14,917 nt of DNA from assembly GCA_035293845.1 (NCBI GenBank), contig DATGMB010000163.1, forward strand, positions 1-14,917, given 5' to 3'. Both the position numbers and the translations under genes were made by a program. Of this stretch, positions 1 to 8,890 are shown one piece after another. The notes beneath the pieces were generated by a model. That model saw only the letters and a list, made by a program, of their open reading frames with translations. It was not told the origin of the DNA and made no database searches. The stretch is from DATGMB01 sp035293845. Its GTDB lineage: Bacteria > Acidobacteriota > Terriglobia > Bryobacterales > Bryobacteraceae. Positions within the stretch are counted from its first letter, which is position 1. Every line of letters starts with the position of its first letter.

Positions 1-68
1 GCCTCGGCCTCGGCGGCGGAAAGGGACTGGCGCTCCAGAATTTGTGCGAGATAAGCCAAAAGCGACAT
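1..68 (-). CDS. trpD: Probable anthranilate phosphoribosyltransferase, N-terminal fragment (runs off left edge)
   Basis: Only 22 codons are visible, read leftward from an ATG at 68-66. They begin MSLLAYLAQILERQSLSAAE and continue open to the window edge. The pattern of a short amphipathic helix followed by 'xxLSxxEAxA' matches the usual start of TrpD, the enzyme that transfers phosphoribose from PRPP to anthranilate in tryptophan synthesis. No catalytic motif is within the window, so the assignment rests on the N-terminal pattern alone. The gene diverges from sucC across a 51-bp gap. No convincing ribosome binding site lies before the ATG. Other proteins with a similar helical N-terminus cannot be excluded. 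Confidence 0.45.
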   Translation of the reverse strand, partial: MSLLAYLAQILERQSLSAAEAE

Positions 69-102
69 GATATAGTGGTGCTGGACTGGCCTTTTCTGCC
101 AG
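68..102 (+). promoter_or_regulatory. Candidate extended -10 promoter and leader hairpin for sucC
   Basis: TGA-TATAGT at 68-76 fits an extended -10 element (TGn followed by a 5/6 match to TATAAT). No good -35 lies at 17 bp. Transcription would start near 83, giving a leader of about 37 nt. That leader contains a small hairpin, CTGGC (86-90) pairing with GCCAG (98-102) around a 7-nt loop. sucC has no clear Shine-Dalgarno sequence. The promoter call is inference from the hexamer and the divergent gene arrangement. Confidence 0.4.
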
Positions 103-119
103 CCTAACACAGCAATTCC

Positions 120-1277
120 ATGAAAATTCACGAGTACCAGGCAAAGGCCATTCTGGGCCAATACAACGTTCCTGTGCCGCGCGGCTCGGTGGCGTACACG
201 GTGGATGAGGCGGAAGCCGCGGCCAAGAGCCTCGGCGGCAGCGTGGTGGTGAAGGCGCAGATCCACGCCGGAGGCCGCGGCAAGGGCGGCGGTGTGAAGG
301 TCGCGAAGAGTGCGGCGGAGGCGGCCGAAATCGCGCGCCACATGCTCGGGATGAAGCTGGTCACGCACCAGACGGGCCCGGAGGGACGGATCGTGCAGCG
401 GCTGCTGGTCGAAGAGACGCTGCCGATTGAGCGCGAGCTGTATCTGGGAATCGTGCTCGACCGCGTGCAGGGCAAGCCGGTTTTCATGGCGTCCGCGGCG
501 GGCGGGATGGAGATCGAAGAGGTCGCGGCCAAGACGCCCGAGCTGATCCTGAAAGAGACTCTCGACCCTTCGGCCGGCCTTGCAGCATTTCAGGCGCGTA
601 AACTGGCGTTCGGCATCGGCGTGCCGGCGGCGAGCGCCAATGCCGCGGCGGCGGCCATGATGGCGCTGGCCAAGGCATACCTCGCGATGGATGCGTCGCT
701 GGCGGAGATCAACCCGTTCATCCTCACCAAAGACGGCAAGGTGTACGCGCTGGACGCCAAGATCAACTTCGACGACAACGCGCTCTACCGTCACAAGGAA
801 TTGCCGGAGCTGCGCGACCTGAACGAAGAGGACCCGCTCGAGGTGGAAGCGTCCAAGTTCGGCCTGAATTACATCAAGCTGGACGGCACGGTGGGCTGCA
901 TGGTGAATGGCGCGGGGCTCGCGATGGCCACCATGGACATCATTAAATACGCCGGCGGCAGCCCGGCCAACTTCCTCGATGTGGGCGGCGGCGCCAGCCC
1001 CGAGCAGGTCAAGAACGCGTTCCGCATCCTGCTCTCCGATCCCCACGTCAAGGCCGTGCTGATCAATGTGTTCGGCGGCATCCTGCGCTGCGACCGCCTG
1101 GCGACGGGCGTCGTGGAGGCGGCGCGCGACCTGCAGATCAAAGTGCCCATCGTGGTCCGGATGGAAGGCACCAACGTGGAACTGGGCAGCAAGATCCTGC
1201 TCGAAAGCGGTCTCAATTTCACGGTCGGGGAAAACATGCGGGATGCAGCGGAGAAGGTCGTAAAGCTGGCGGCGTAA
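120..1277 (+). CDS. sucC: Succinyl-CoA synthetase beta subunit (ADP-forming type)
   Basis: This is the nucleotide-binding subunit of succinyl-CoA synthetase, the TCA-cycle step that converts succinyl-CoA to succinate while making ATP or GTP. The 385-residue length is normal for the family. The N-terminal ATP-grasp part has the signature MKIHEYQAK start and the glycine-rich KAQIHAGGRGKGGGVK (residues 45-60). The metal-binding segment carries EINPF (196-200) and DAKINFDDNA (212-221). The C-terminal ligase domain has GCMVNGAGLAMATMD (259-273), FLDVGGGAS (285-293) and INVFGGILRCD (315-325). The ATG at 120 gives the canonical first residues, although no Shine-Dalgarno sequence is evident. It is followed after 9 bp by sucD. 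ATP versus GTP preference cannot be read with confidence. Confidence 0.97.
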   Translation: MKIHEYQAKAILGQYNVPVPRGSVAYTVDEAEAAAKSLGGSVVVKAQIHAGGRGKGGGVKVAKSAAEAAEIARHMLGMKLVTHQTGPEGRIVQRLLVEETLPIERELYLGIVLDRVQGKPVFMASAAGGMEIEEVAAKTPELILKETLDPSAGLAAFQARKLAFGIGVPAASANAAAAAMMALAKAYLAMDASLAEINPFILTKDGKVYALDAKINFDDNALYRHKELPELRDLNEEDPLEVEASKFGLNYIKLDGTVGCMVNGAGLAMATMDIIKYAGGSPANFLDVGGGASPEQVKNAFRILLSDPHVKAVLINVFGGILRCDRLATGVVEAARDLQIKVPIVVRMEGTNVELGSKILLESGLNFTVGENMRDAAEKVVKLAA

Positions 1278-1286
1278 GGAATCCGA

Positions 1287-2171
<885 letters not shown>

Positions 2172-2189
2172 ACGCTACCGACAAACATT

Positions 2190-2609
2190 ATGAGCGTGGA
2201 ACGCACGTTTTCGATCATCAAGCCCGACGCCGTTGGGGCCGGGCAGACCGGCGAGATTCTCGCCATGATTCAGCAGGCCGGTTTCCGGATCCTGGCCATG
2301 CGGATGACCCGCCTTACCGAGGCGCAGGCGCAGGCCTTTTACGCCGTCCATAGAGAGCGGCCGTTTTTCGGCGGTCTGGTGAAGTTCATGACGGAAGGGC
2401 CGGTCGTCGTCATGGCGCTGGAGCGCGAAGACGCGGTGAAGAAGTTGCGGGAGGTCATGGGCGCGACCAACCCGGCGAACGCAGCCGAGGGCACCATCCG
2501 CAAGAGGTTCGCCGCCAATATCGAGAGAAATTGCGTACACGGCTCGGACGCGCCGGAAACGGCGGAAACGGAACTGCGGTTCTTTTTCAGCACGTCAGAG
2601 TTGATTTAA
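2190..2609 (+). CDS. ndk: Nucleoside diphosphate kinase
   Basis: Ndk transfers the gamma phosphate between nucleoside triphosphates and diphosphates through a phosphohistidine. The protein has 139 residues, the usual bacterial size. It starts MSVERTFSIIKPDAV, with the family's KPDAV motif at 11-15. It carries the RPFF segment (57-60), GPVVVMALE (70-78), the MGATNPANAAEGTIR substrate loop (90-104) and the active-site NCVHGSD (114-120), with His117 as the phosphorylated residue. It lies 18 bp downstream of sucD on the same strand with no obvious Shine-Dalgarno sequence. Next to succinyl-CoA synthetase, a natural role is interconverting the ATP or GTP made by that enzyme, but this link is inferred from gene order. 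Confidence 0.97.
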   Translation: MSVERTFSIIKPDAVGAGQTGEILAMIQQAGFRILAMRMTRLTEAQAQAFYAVHRERPFFGGLVKFMTEGPVVVMALEREDAVKKLREVMGATNPANAAEGTIRKRFAANIERNCVHGSDAPETAETELRFFFSTSELI

Positions 2610-2614
2610 CAGAT

Positions 2615-2656
2615 CGCCGCCGGGGGATCCGTGTATATCGGCGTTCCTCGGCGGCG
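2615..2656 (+). terminator. Strong hairpin between ndk and pntAA (attenuator, partial terminator or stabiliser)
   Basis: Bases 2615-2622 (CGCCGCCG) are exactly complementary to 2649-2656. Pairing continues inward with GU, GC, GC, GU, AU and GU to base 2628. After one bulged base, a further 3-bp stem (2629-2631 with 2639-2641) closes a 7-nt loop. Nearly the whole 42 nt can pair. A short TTTT run lies at 2664-2667, separated from the stem by 7 nt, so this is not a textbook intrinsic terminator. It starts 5 nt after the ndk stop and could reduce read-through or protect the sucCD-ndk mRNA end. Confidence 0.5.
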
Positions 2657-2662
2657 GATAAT
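2657..2662 (+). promoter_or_regulatory. Candidate -10 element just upstream of pntAA
   Basis: GATAAT matches the -10 consensus at five of six positions and ends 11 nt before the pntAA ATG. There is no Shine-Dalgarno sequence in front of pntAA, so a transcript from here would be leaderless or nearly so. No matching -35 was found, and the hexamer abuts the hairpin. Weak evidence. Confidence 0.25.
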
Positions 2663-2673
2663 GGTTTTAGCCG

Positions 2674-3837
2674 ATGCCCCTGAAAATCGGTTTCATCACG
2701 GAATCCGCCCCCGGCGAACAGCGGGTGGCGATGTCGCCGATAGCGCTGGCGGTCTTTCAAAAGACCGGCGCCGAGTTCCTGATGGAAGCGGGAGCAGGGG
2801 CGCGCGCCGGTTTCCCCGATGCGGAATACACCGCCAAGGGCGTCCGGCTGGCCGCGCGCGATGAGGTCTTCGCCGCGGCCGATGTCCTGCTGCAGGTCCG
2901 CACTCCGGGCGCCAATCCCGAAGCCGGGGGGGCCGATCTGGTCCGCCTGCGCCTCAACCAGACCGTGATCGGGTTCGGCGAGCCGCTCACGGCGCTCGAT
3001 GCCGCGCGCGACCTGGCGGAACGCGGCGTCACATTCCTCGCCATGGAGCTCATGCCGCGCATCACCCGCGCGCAGAGCATGGACGCCCTCTCTTCCATGG
3101 CGACCATCGCGGGCTACAAGGCGGTCCTCATCGCCGCCGATGCCCTGCCCCGCATGTTCCCGATGCTGATGACCGCTGCCGGCACGATTGCGCCTGCGAA
3201 GGTGCTGGTAATCGGTGCTGGCGTCGCGGGCTTGCAGGCGATCGCCACCGCGCGGCGGCTGGGCGCGCTGGTCAGCGGCTACGATATCCGCGCCGCGGTG
3301 CGGGAGCAGATCGAGAGCCTGGGCGCGCGGTTCATCGTGCTGGACGTCCCGGCCGCGGCCGCTGAGGACAAGGGCGGTTACGCCAAAGCGATGGATGAGG
3401 ATTTTTATCGCCGCCAGCGCGAAGCCATGGCCGCGGTTCTGGCCGCGCATAACGTGGTGATCACCACCGCCGCCGTTCCGGGCCGGCGCGCGCCGGTGCT
3501 GGTGACGCGCGAGATGGTGGAGCGCATGGAGCCGGGCTCCGTGATCGTCGATATCGCTGCCGAGCGCGGCGGCAATTGCGAGCTGACCTGCCCCGGCCAG
3601 GTGGTCGAAACGGGCGGCGTGCGCATCCATGGCCCGGTGAATCTGCCCTCCACGGTTCCTTACCACGCGAGCCAGATGTACGCGAAGAACATTGCGACCT
3701 TCCTCAAATACCTGATCAAAGACGGCGCGCTCGCGCTCAATCTCGAAGATGAAATTGTGCGCGAAACGCTGGTCACGCATGCCGGCGAGGTGGTGCACCC
3801 GCGCGTCCGCGAGCTGATGGGCAATCTGGTAACTTGA
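2674..3837 (+). CDS. pntAA: NAD(P) transhydrogenase alpha subunit part 1 (NAD-binding domain I)
   Basis: This is the soluble NAD(H)-binding domain of the proton-translocating NAD(P) transhydrogenase, which uses the proton gradient to drive hydride transfer from NADH to NADP+. The 387 residues fold as the alanine dehydrogenase/PntAA family. The N-terminus is MPLKIGFITESAPGEQRVAM, with the family's 'PGEQRVA' pattern. The conserved RAQSMD is at residues 132-137. The Rossmann dinucleotide-binding motif GAGVAGLQA is at 181-189 followed by the SGYD acidic end (201-204). Because no membrane segments follow, this is the split form in which domain II is encoded separately by the next gene. An in-frame TAA 15 nt upstream limits the start to the ATG at 2674. 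No ribosome binding site is visible. Confidence 0.94.
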   Translation: MPLKIGFITESAPGEQRVAMSPIALAVFQKTGAEFLMEAGAGARAGFPDAEYTAKGVRLAARDEVFAAADVLLQVRTPGANPEAGGADLVRLRLNQTVIGFGEPLTALDAARDLAERGVTFLAMELMPRITRAQSMDALSSMATIAGYKAVLIAADALPRMFPMLMTAAGTIAPAKVLVIGAGVAGLQAIATARRLGALVSGYDIRAAVREQIESLGARFIVLDVPAAAAEDKGGYAKAMDEDFYRRQREAMAAVLAAHNVVITTAAVPGRRAPVLVTREMVERMEPGSVIVDIAAERGGNCELTCPGQVVETGGVRIHGPVNLPSTVPYHASQMYAKNIATFLKYLIKDGALALNLEDEIVRETLVTHAGEVVHPRVRELMGNLVT

Positions 3838-3847
3838 ACGGAGCGCT

Positions 3848-4147
3848 ATGGCTCTCTCCAACCTCGAAATCGCCCTTTACGTTTTCATGCTGGCGACCTT
3901 CGTCGGCCTGGAGGTGATTCGTAAGGTTTCACCGCTGCTGCACACGCCGCTGATGTCGCTGACCAACGCCATCTCCGCGATTTCGGTGGTCGGCGCCATC
4001 CTGATCACCGGCGCGGCGCACGCCACCATGCTGAGCAAGATCCTCGGCTTCATCGCCATCACCGCTGTGGTCACGAACATTGTGAGCGGGTTCCTGATCA
4101 CCGACCGGATGGTCAAGATGTTCCACAAGCGAGGGGGCAAGAAGTGA
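3848..4147 (+). CDS. pntAB: NAD(P) transhydrogenase alpha subunit part 2 (membrane domain)
   Basis: This 99-residue membrane protein supplies the PntA share of the transmembrane proton channel. It has three hydrophobic segments, roughly residues 8-22, 37-56 and 62-84. The 'TNAISAISVVGAI' motif (39-51) is characteristic of this subunit. It starts 10 bp after pntAA, with GGAG at 3840-3843 as a ribosome binding site. Its TGA stop overlaps the GTG start of pntB by 4 bp. Size and order (AA-AB-B) match the three-subunit transhydrogenases known from bacteria such as Rhodospirillum. Confidence 0.94.
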   Translation: MALSNLEIALYVFMLATFVGLEVIRKVSPLLHTPLMSLTNAISAISVVGAILITGAAHATMLSKILGFIAITAVVTNIVSGFLITDRMVKMFHKRGGKK

Positions 4148-5532
4148 TTCCCCAGGCGGTGGGATACTTCTACATCGTCGCTGCCGCGCTCTTCATCCTG
4201 TCGCTGAAATGGATGAATTCGCCGGCCACCTCCCGGCGCGGCGTCTTCGCGGGCGAAATCGGAATGCTGCTGGCGATCGTCGGCACTTTCCTGGGCTTCG
4301 ACGTTCACAACTGGACCTGGATCGCCGCAGCTTTTCTCATCGGCACCGCCATCGGCATTCCCATCGCCTACATCATGCCGATGACGGCGGTTCCGCAGAG
4401 GACCGCGCTTTCGCATGCCTGCGGCGCGCTGGCTGCCGCGCTCGTCGGCACGGCCGAATTTTATCAGCGCCAGGGCACGGGCGAGCTCGGGCCGGTGTTC
4501 ATGATTCCGCTGGTGCTCGAAACGCTGCTCGGATTCCTGACGTTCACCGGAAGCCTGATGGCGATGGGAAAGCTGCAGGAGGTGCTGCCGCAGCGCCCCA
4601 TCACGTACCGCAACCAGAATGCCGTCAACTTCACGCTGTTCGCGATCGCGGTGGCGCTGGGCATCCGGCTGATCGTGGTCCCCTCGAATACGGCGCTGTT
4701 TCCGATCTTCGCGGCGCTGGCGCTGGTGTTCGGCGTGCTGCTCATCATCCCGATCGGCGGCGCGGACATGCCCACGGTGATCGCGCTCCTGAACTCCTAC
4801 GCCGGCCTCTCCGCCTGCGCGATGGGCTTCGCGCTCGAAAATAAGCTCCTCATCATTGCGGGCGCGCTCGACGGCTCGTCGGGACTGATCCTGTCGATCA
4901 TTATGTGCCGGGCGATGAACCGCTCGTTCACCAACGTTCTGTTCGGCGCCTTCGGGCAGATCCAGGAGAAGAAGGGCGGCGCCGAGCAGCGGCCGTACCG
5001 CTCGGCCGGGCCGGAAGAGGCCGCGGCGATCCTGGAATCTGCCGGCAGCGTAATCATCGTCCCCGGCTACGGGCTGGCCGTGGCGCAGGCGCAGCACAAG
5101 ATCCGCGAGCTGTTCGACACGCTCACGCGCCGCGGCGTCGACGTGAAGTTCGCGATCCACCCCGTCGCCGGCCGCATGCCCGGCCACATGAACGTGCTAC
5201 TGGCGGAAGCCGATATTCCCTACGACCGCCTCTACGAAATGGACGACATCAACGGCGAGTTCGCGCAGTGCGATGTGGCGCTGGTCATCGGCGCCAACGA
5301 CGTCACCAACCCCGCCGCGCGCAACGACAAGTCGAGCCCGATTTACGGTATGCCGATCCTGGAGGTCGACAAGGCGCGCACCGTGATGGTCATCAAGCGG
5401 TCGATGAGCCCGGGTTTCGCGGGGATCGACAACGACCTGTATTACATGGATAAGACGCTGATGCTTTTCGGCGATGCGAAGGCGTTTGTGTCGGAAATCG
5501 TCAAGGAACTGCCGGCGAAAGCGGCGGCATAG
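4144..5532 (+). CDS. pntB: NAD(P) transhydrogenase beta subunit
   Basis: PntB provides the remaining transmembrane helices and the NADP(H)-binding domain III. Its 462 residues match the usual length. The first 265 or so residues are mostly hydrophobic helices and include His91 in 'ALSHACGA', aligning with the channel histidine of E. coli PntB. The C-terminal domain has GYGLAVAQAQ (308-317), HPVAGRMPGHMNVLLAEA (339-356), GANDVTNPAARNDKSSPIYG (383-402), and KRSMSPGFAGIDN (418-430), all NADP-binding landmarks. The start is GTG at 4144, inside the pntAB stop (GTGA overlap), with GAGGGGG at 4131-4137 as a strong ribosome binding site. The following 50 bp to the convergent gene show no obvious terminator. 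Confidence 0.96.
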   Translation: MIPQAVGYFYIVAAALFILSLKWMNSPATSRRGVFAGEIGMLLAIVGTFLGFDVHNWTWIAAAFLIGTAIGIPIAYIMPMTAVPQRTALSHACGALAAALVGTAEFYQRQGTGELGPVFMIPLVLETLLGFLTFTGSLMAMGKLQEVLPQRPITYRNQNAVNFTLFAIAVALGIRLIVVPSNTALFPIFAALALVFGVLLIIPIGGADMPTVIALLNSYAGLSACAMGFALENKLLIIAGALDGSSGLILSIIMCRAMNRSFTNVLFGAFGQIQEKKGGAEQRPYRSAGPEEAAAILESAGSVIIVPGYGLAVAQAQHKIRELFDTLTRRGVDVKFAIHPVAGRMPGHMNVLLAEADIPYDRLYEMDDINGEFAQCDVALVIGANDVTNPAARNDKSSPIYGMPILEVDKARTVMVIKRSMSPGFAGIDNDLYYMDKTLMLFGDAKAFVSEIVKELPAKAAA

Positions 5533-5582
5533 GCACGGGCCGGATTGCGCTCGCGTCTCGCCCCGCGATCCCTAAGAGAAAT

Positions 5583-6011
5583 TTATCGGCGCCGCTTTGA
5601 TGTGCCCCTTGATTTCCGTTTGAGAACCGTGCGCCAGATTCGCTGCCGCTGAACTGAGTGCATCTCCTCCATATAGGCCGCCAGCCTCGCTTCTCCTCGA
5701 CGTTGGCGCTCGCGGTAGGCAGCCACGTCTCCTGGATCCCTCCAAAGTTCGAGGCCGCAGTTCCAGCATCGTTTGGAATAAGTCAGGTCGCGTTTGGGTT
5801 CGGTAAACCGTTTCGCGCATCTAGGACAAGGCCAGCGCTCAAACCGAAAATAGAGGACTTGGAACGCGACGATAGCGATCATGAACGGCCACGGGCCCGG
5901 GTCGTAACGCGTAGTGACACCAAGACCGAAGGGAACCAGGAACAATGTGAGGGGGACGGCCCACGCCATCGCCCTCCGCCGCCGGTAATCCGCCCAGACA
6001 CCGTTGCTCAT
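5583..6011 (-). CDS. Hypothetical two-helix membrane protein with zinc-ribbon-like cysteines
   Basis: I do not recognise this 142-residue protein. From the ATG at 6011 it has a basic N-terminus (RRRR at 10-13) and two hydrophobic segments near residues 16-32 and 41-55. A cysteine set follows, CPRC (62-65) and CWNC (82-85), spaced as in a zinc ribbon. The tail is strongly basic and ends in KRRR. The cysteine and basic parts probably share one side of the membrane. GC is about 60% by hand count over 5581-6000, against 73-75% in sampled stretches of neighbouring genes, which hints at different ancestry or weak selection. A GTG start at 6083 in the same frame is possible, but its extra N-terminus looks non-coding and overlaps the channel promoter. 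It converges with pntB. Function unknown. Confidence 0.65.
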   Translation of the reverse strand: MSNGVWADYRRRRAMAWAVPLTLFLVPFGLGVTTRYDPGPWPFMIAIVAFQVLYFRFERWPCPRCAKRFTEPKRDLTYSKRCWNCGLELWRDPGDVAAYRERQRRGEARLAAYMEEMHSVQRQRIWRTVLKRKSRGTSKRRR

Positions 6012-6090
6012 GCTGTCGTTGTCCCAAAAACTATTCTCGCGGACGCGGCCTTCACCCGCAACGATACGGTGCCCTCCGCCCACCCGGCGC

Positions 6091-6096
6091 TATACT
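6091..6096 (+). promoter_or_regulatory. Candidate -10 element of the potassium channel gene
   Basis: TATACT, five of six matches to the -10 consensus, lies 17 nt upstream of the channel ATG at 6114. This predicts a 5' leader of only about 10 nt. No clear -35 and no Shine-Dalgarno sequence are present between it and the ATG. Confidence 0.4.
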
Positions 6097-6113
6097 TGTC
6101 CTGGCGCATCCCC

Positions 6114-7130
6114 ATGAACCGGCTGACGCGGCGTTTCGCCCTGATCGTCCTCGCTCTCGCCGCGACCCTCGCCATCGGCACCGTCGGCTTCACCCTGATC
6201 GATCACTTCCCGCCGTTCGACGCCTTCTACATGACCCTCACCACCATGACCACGGTAGGGTACGGCGAAATTCATCCCCTCTCGCGCGCGGGGCGCATCT
6301 TCAATTGCTTCCTCATCATCTTCGGCGTCGCCACCATATTCATCTCGATCGGCGCCATGACCCAGACCATCATCGAACTGCAGTTCGCCGATATTCTCGG
6401 CCGGCGGCGGAACAAACGTATGATCGACAAACTCAAGGACCACTACATCATCTGCGGTTTCGGCCGTGTCGGGCGCGGCGCTGCCGCCGAGCTGCAGCAC
6501 GCCGGCGTCCCGTTCGTGGTGGTGGATACGGCCCCCGACCGCGTCGAGCGCGCCATCTCGTCCGGCATGCTCGCCGCGCTGGCCGACGCTACCCGCGACG
6601 AGACCCTCCGGCAGGTCGGCATCGACCGCGCCCGCGGCGTCATCGCCGCGCTCGCCACCGATGCCGACAACCTCTTCCTGCTCCTCTCGGCCAAGGGACT
6701 CAACCCGCGCATCTATGCGGCGGCCCGCGCAGCCGAAGAGGGCGCCGAAGAGAAGATGCGACGCGCCGGCGCGGATGCCGTCTTCGCGCCCTACGCCATC
6801 ACCGGTCACCGCCTGGCCCAGTCCCTGCTGCGCCCCCACGTTGTCCAGTTCCTCGATTTCACCACCAAGGATATCGGCCCGGACATCGCTATCGAGCAGG
6901 TGCGAGTCTCCGAGGGCTCCGAGATGGCCTCCAAGAGCATCCGCGAGATGCAGCTCGGCCGCGACCTGGGGGTCATCGTGCTTGCCATCCGCACCGCCTC
7001 GGGCGCGATGCACTTCAATCCCACGGCCGATACGCAGGCGCACGCGGGCGATTACCTGATTGTGATGGGCCGGGCCGAGAACCTGCGACTGCTCGAAGGC
7101 CTCGTCGCTGAGACCCGCAGCGCCCGGTAA
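6114..7130 (+). CDS. Potassium channel with RCK (TrkA-N/TrkA-C) domains, MthK-like
   Basis: This is a two-helix ion channel followed by a cytoplasmic regulatory domain. From the ATG at 6114 it has 338 residues, close to MthK. TM1 is near residues 7-28. The pore loop carries the selectivity filter TTVGYGE (46-52), and TM2 is near 62-84. The RCK N-terminal Rossmann domain starts at about 111 with GFGRVGRG (115-122). An acidic Asp at 138 ends the second strand of the nucleotide-binding fold. A TrkA-C domain occupies roughly the last 90 residues. Such proteins gate K+ flux in response to ligands such as Ca2+ or nucleotides; which ligand applies here cannot be told. The frame is open well upstream, but the hydrophobic TM1 start and the -10 element support 6114. 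Confidence 0.9.
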   Translation: MNRLTRRFALIVLALAATLAIGTVGFTLIDHFPPFDAFYMTLTTMTTVGYGEIHPLSRAGRIFNCFLIIFGVATIFISIGAMTQTIIELQFADILGRRRNKRMIDKLKDHYIICGFGRVGRGAAAELQHAGVPFVVVDTAPDRVERAISSGMLAALADATRDETLRQVGIDRARGVIAALATDADNLFLLLSAKGLNPRIYAAARAAEEGAEEKMRRAGADAVFAPYAITGHRLAQSLLRPHVVQFLDFTTKDIGPDIAIEQVRVSEGSEMASKSIREMQLGRDLGVIVLAIRTASGAMHFNPTADTQAHAGDYLIVMGRAENLRLLEGLVAETRSAR

Positions 7131-7167
7131 AGATACAGAAAATAAGGGCAACTGCCTTGCAAGCGGT

Positions 7168-7173
7168 TATAAT
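7168..7173 (+). promoter_or_regulatory. Perfect -10 hexamer before the Lys-rich miniprotein
   Basis: TATAAT matches the consensus at all six positions and lies 22 nt before the GTG of the 18-codon ORF. A transcript starting near 7180 would carry a short leader that includes the strong ribosome binding site. No -35 at the usual distance is convincing; TTGCAA at 7157-7162 is too close. Confidence 0.5.
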
Positions 7174-7194
7174 CTCAACGTAAGGGAGGATCTC

Positions 7195-7251
7195 GTGGCC
7201 AAGGATAGAAGCCCGAAGAAAGAAACCAAGAAGCCGAAGAAGAAAAAGTAG
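7195..7251 (+). CDS. 18-residue lysine-rich miniprotein
   Basis: GTG at 7195 opens an 18-codon frame encoding MAKDRSPKKETKKPKKKK, ending at TAG (7249-7251). It is preceded by GGGAGGA at 7184-7190, one of the best ribosome binding sites in the window, 5 nt from the start by GGAGG alignment, and by a perfect TATAAT. Ten of 18 residues are lysine. The pattern 'KKETKKPKKK' reminds me of very short conserved hypothetical proteins that end in KxxKKPKK in many bacterial genomes, but I cannot verify this. A role in binding RNA, ribosomes or another polyanion is only a guess from charge. It sits alone between the channel gene and thiC and is followed after 13 nt by a large palindrome. Confidence 0.55.
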   Translation: MAKDRSPKKETKKPKKKK

Positions 7252-7264
7252 GCAACACGAATTC

Positions 7265-7332
7265 ACCGCCGGGACACAGAGACGCCGAGGGGATCTCGAT
7301 CGGAATCCTCGGCGTCTCGGCGTGCCGGCGGT
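7265..7332. repeat. 68-bp two-part palindromic element (REP-like)
   Basis: An outer 8-bp arm, ACCGCCGG (7265-7272), pairs exactly with CCGGCGGT (7325-7332). An inner 12-bp arm, GAGACGCCGAGG (7279-7290), pairs exactly with 7307-7318. Between the arms is a 6/6 internal loop that is partly pairable, and the tip is a 16-nt loop. It ends 13 nt before the thiC ribosome binding site and has no T-run, so it is not a standard terminator. The core resembles dispersed 'CACAGAGACGC(A/C)GAG' palindromes I recall from many environmental genomes. That resemblance is memory, not a search. Confidence 0.6.
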
Positions 7333-7356
7333 AAGATCAGACCCCAGGAGTTCACC

Positions 7357-8751
<1,395 letters not shown>

Positions 8752-8759
8752 CCCGCGTC

Positions 8760-8786
8760 GGCCGGCGGCGCCGCGGCGATCCGGCC
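8760..8786 (+). terminator. Weak hairpin after thiC
   Basis: GGCCGG (8760-8765) can pair with CCGGCC (8781-8786) across a GC-rich 15-nt loop, 9 nt after the thiC stop. There is no U-run, so termination by this element alone is doubtful. The rest of the gap up to the BON gene shows nothing else I can support. Confidence 0.25.
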
Positions 8787-8890
8787 TGCCCGGCATTTGT
8801 ACGCAAAAACCCGCTCTCCGGAATGCCCGGCGCTCGAACGCTCGCGGCATCGCGATTGCTCCGCATCTAAGTGGATGGAGGAGGTTTCCG

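Noticed and set aside
2587..3861. 424-codon minus-strand ORF opposite pntAA
   Set aside because: It is antisense to a clear transhydrogenase gene and its translation is His/Arg/Asp-rich without fold patterns. Long antisense frames are expected in GC-rich coding DNA. The same applies to the minus-strand frames at 3877-5187, 6090-7151, 7780-8997 and 13715-14833.
5658..6113. N-terminal extension of the potassium channel frame
   Set aside because: The added residues do not resemble a domain, overlap the oppositely oriented zinc-ribbon gene, and lie upstream of the likely promoter at 6091.
7152..7168. tRNA-Ala-like anticodon stem-loop: a 5-bp stem around CTTGCAA
   Set aside because: No D-arm, T-arm (GTTCGA) or acceptor stem is present around it, and a TATAAT promoter hexamer starts at its edge. 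It is probably chance or an old fragment.
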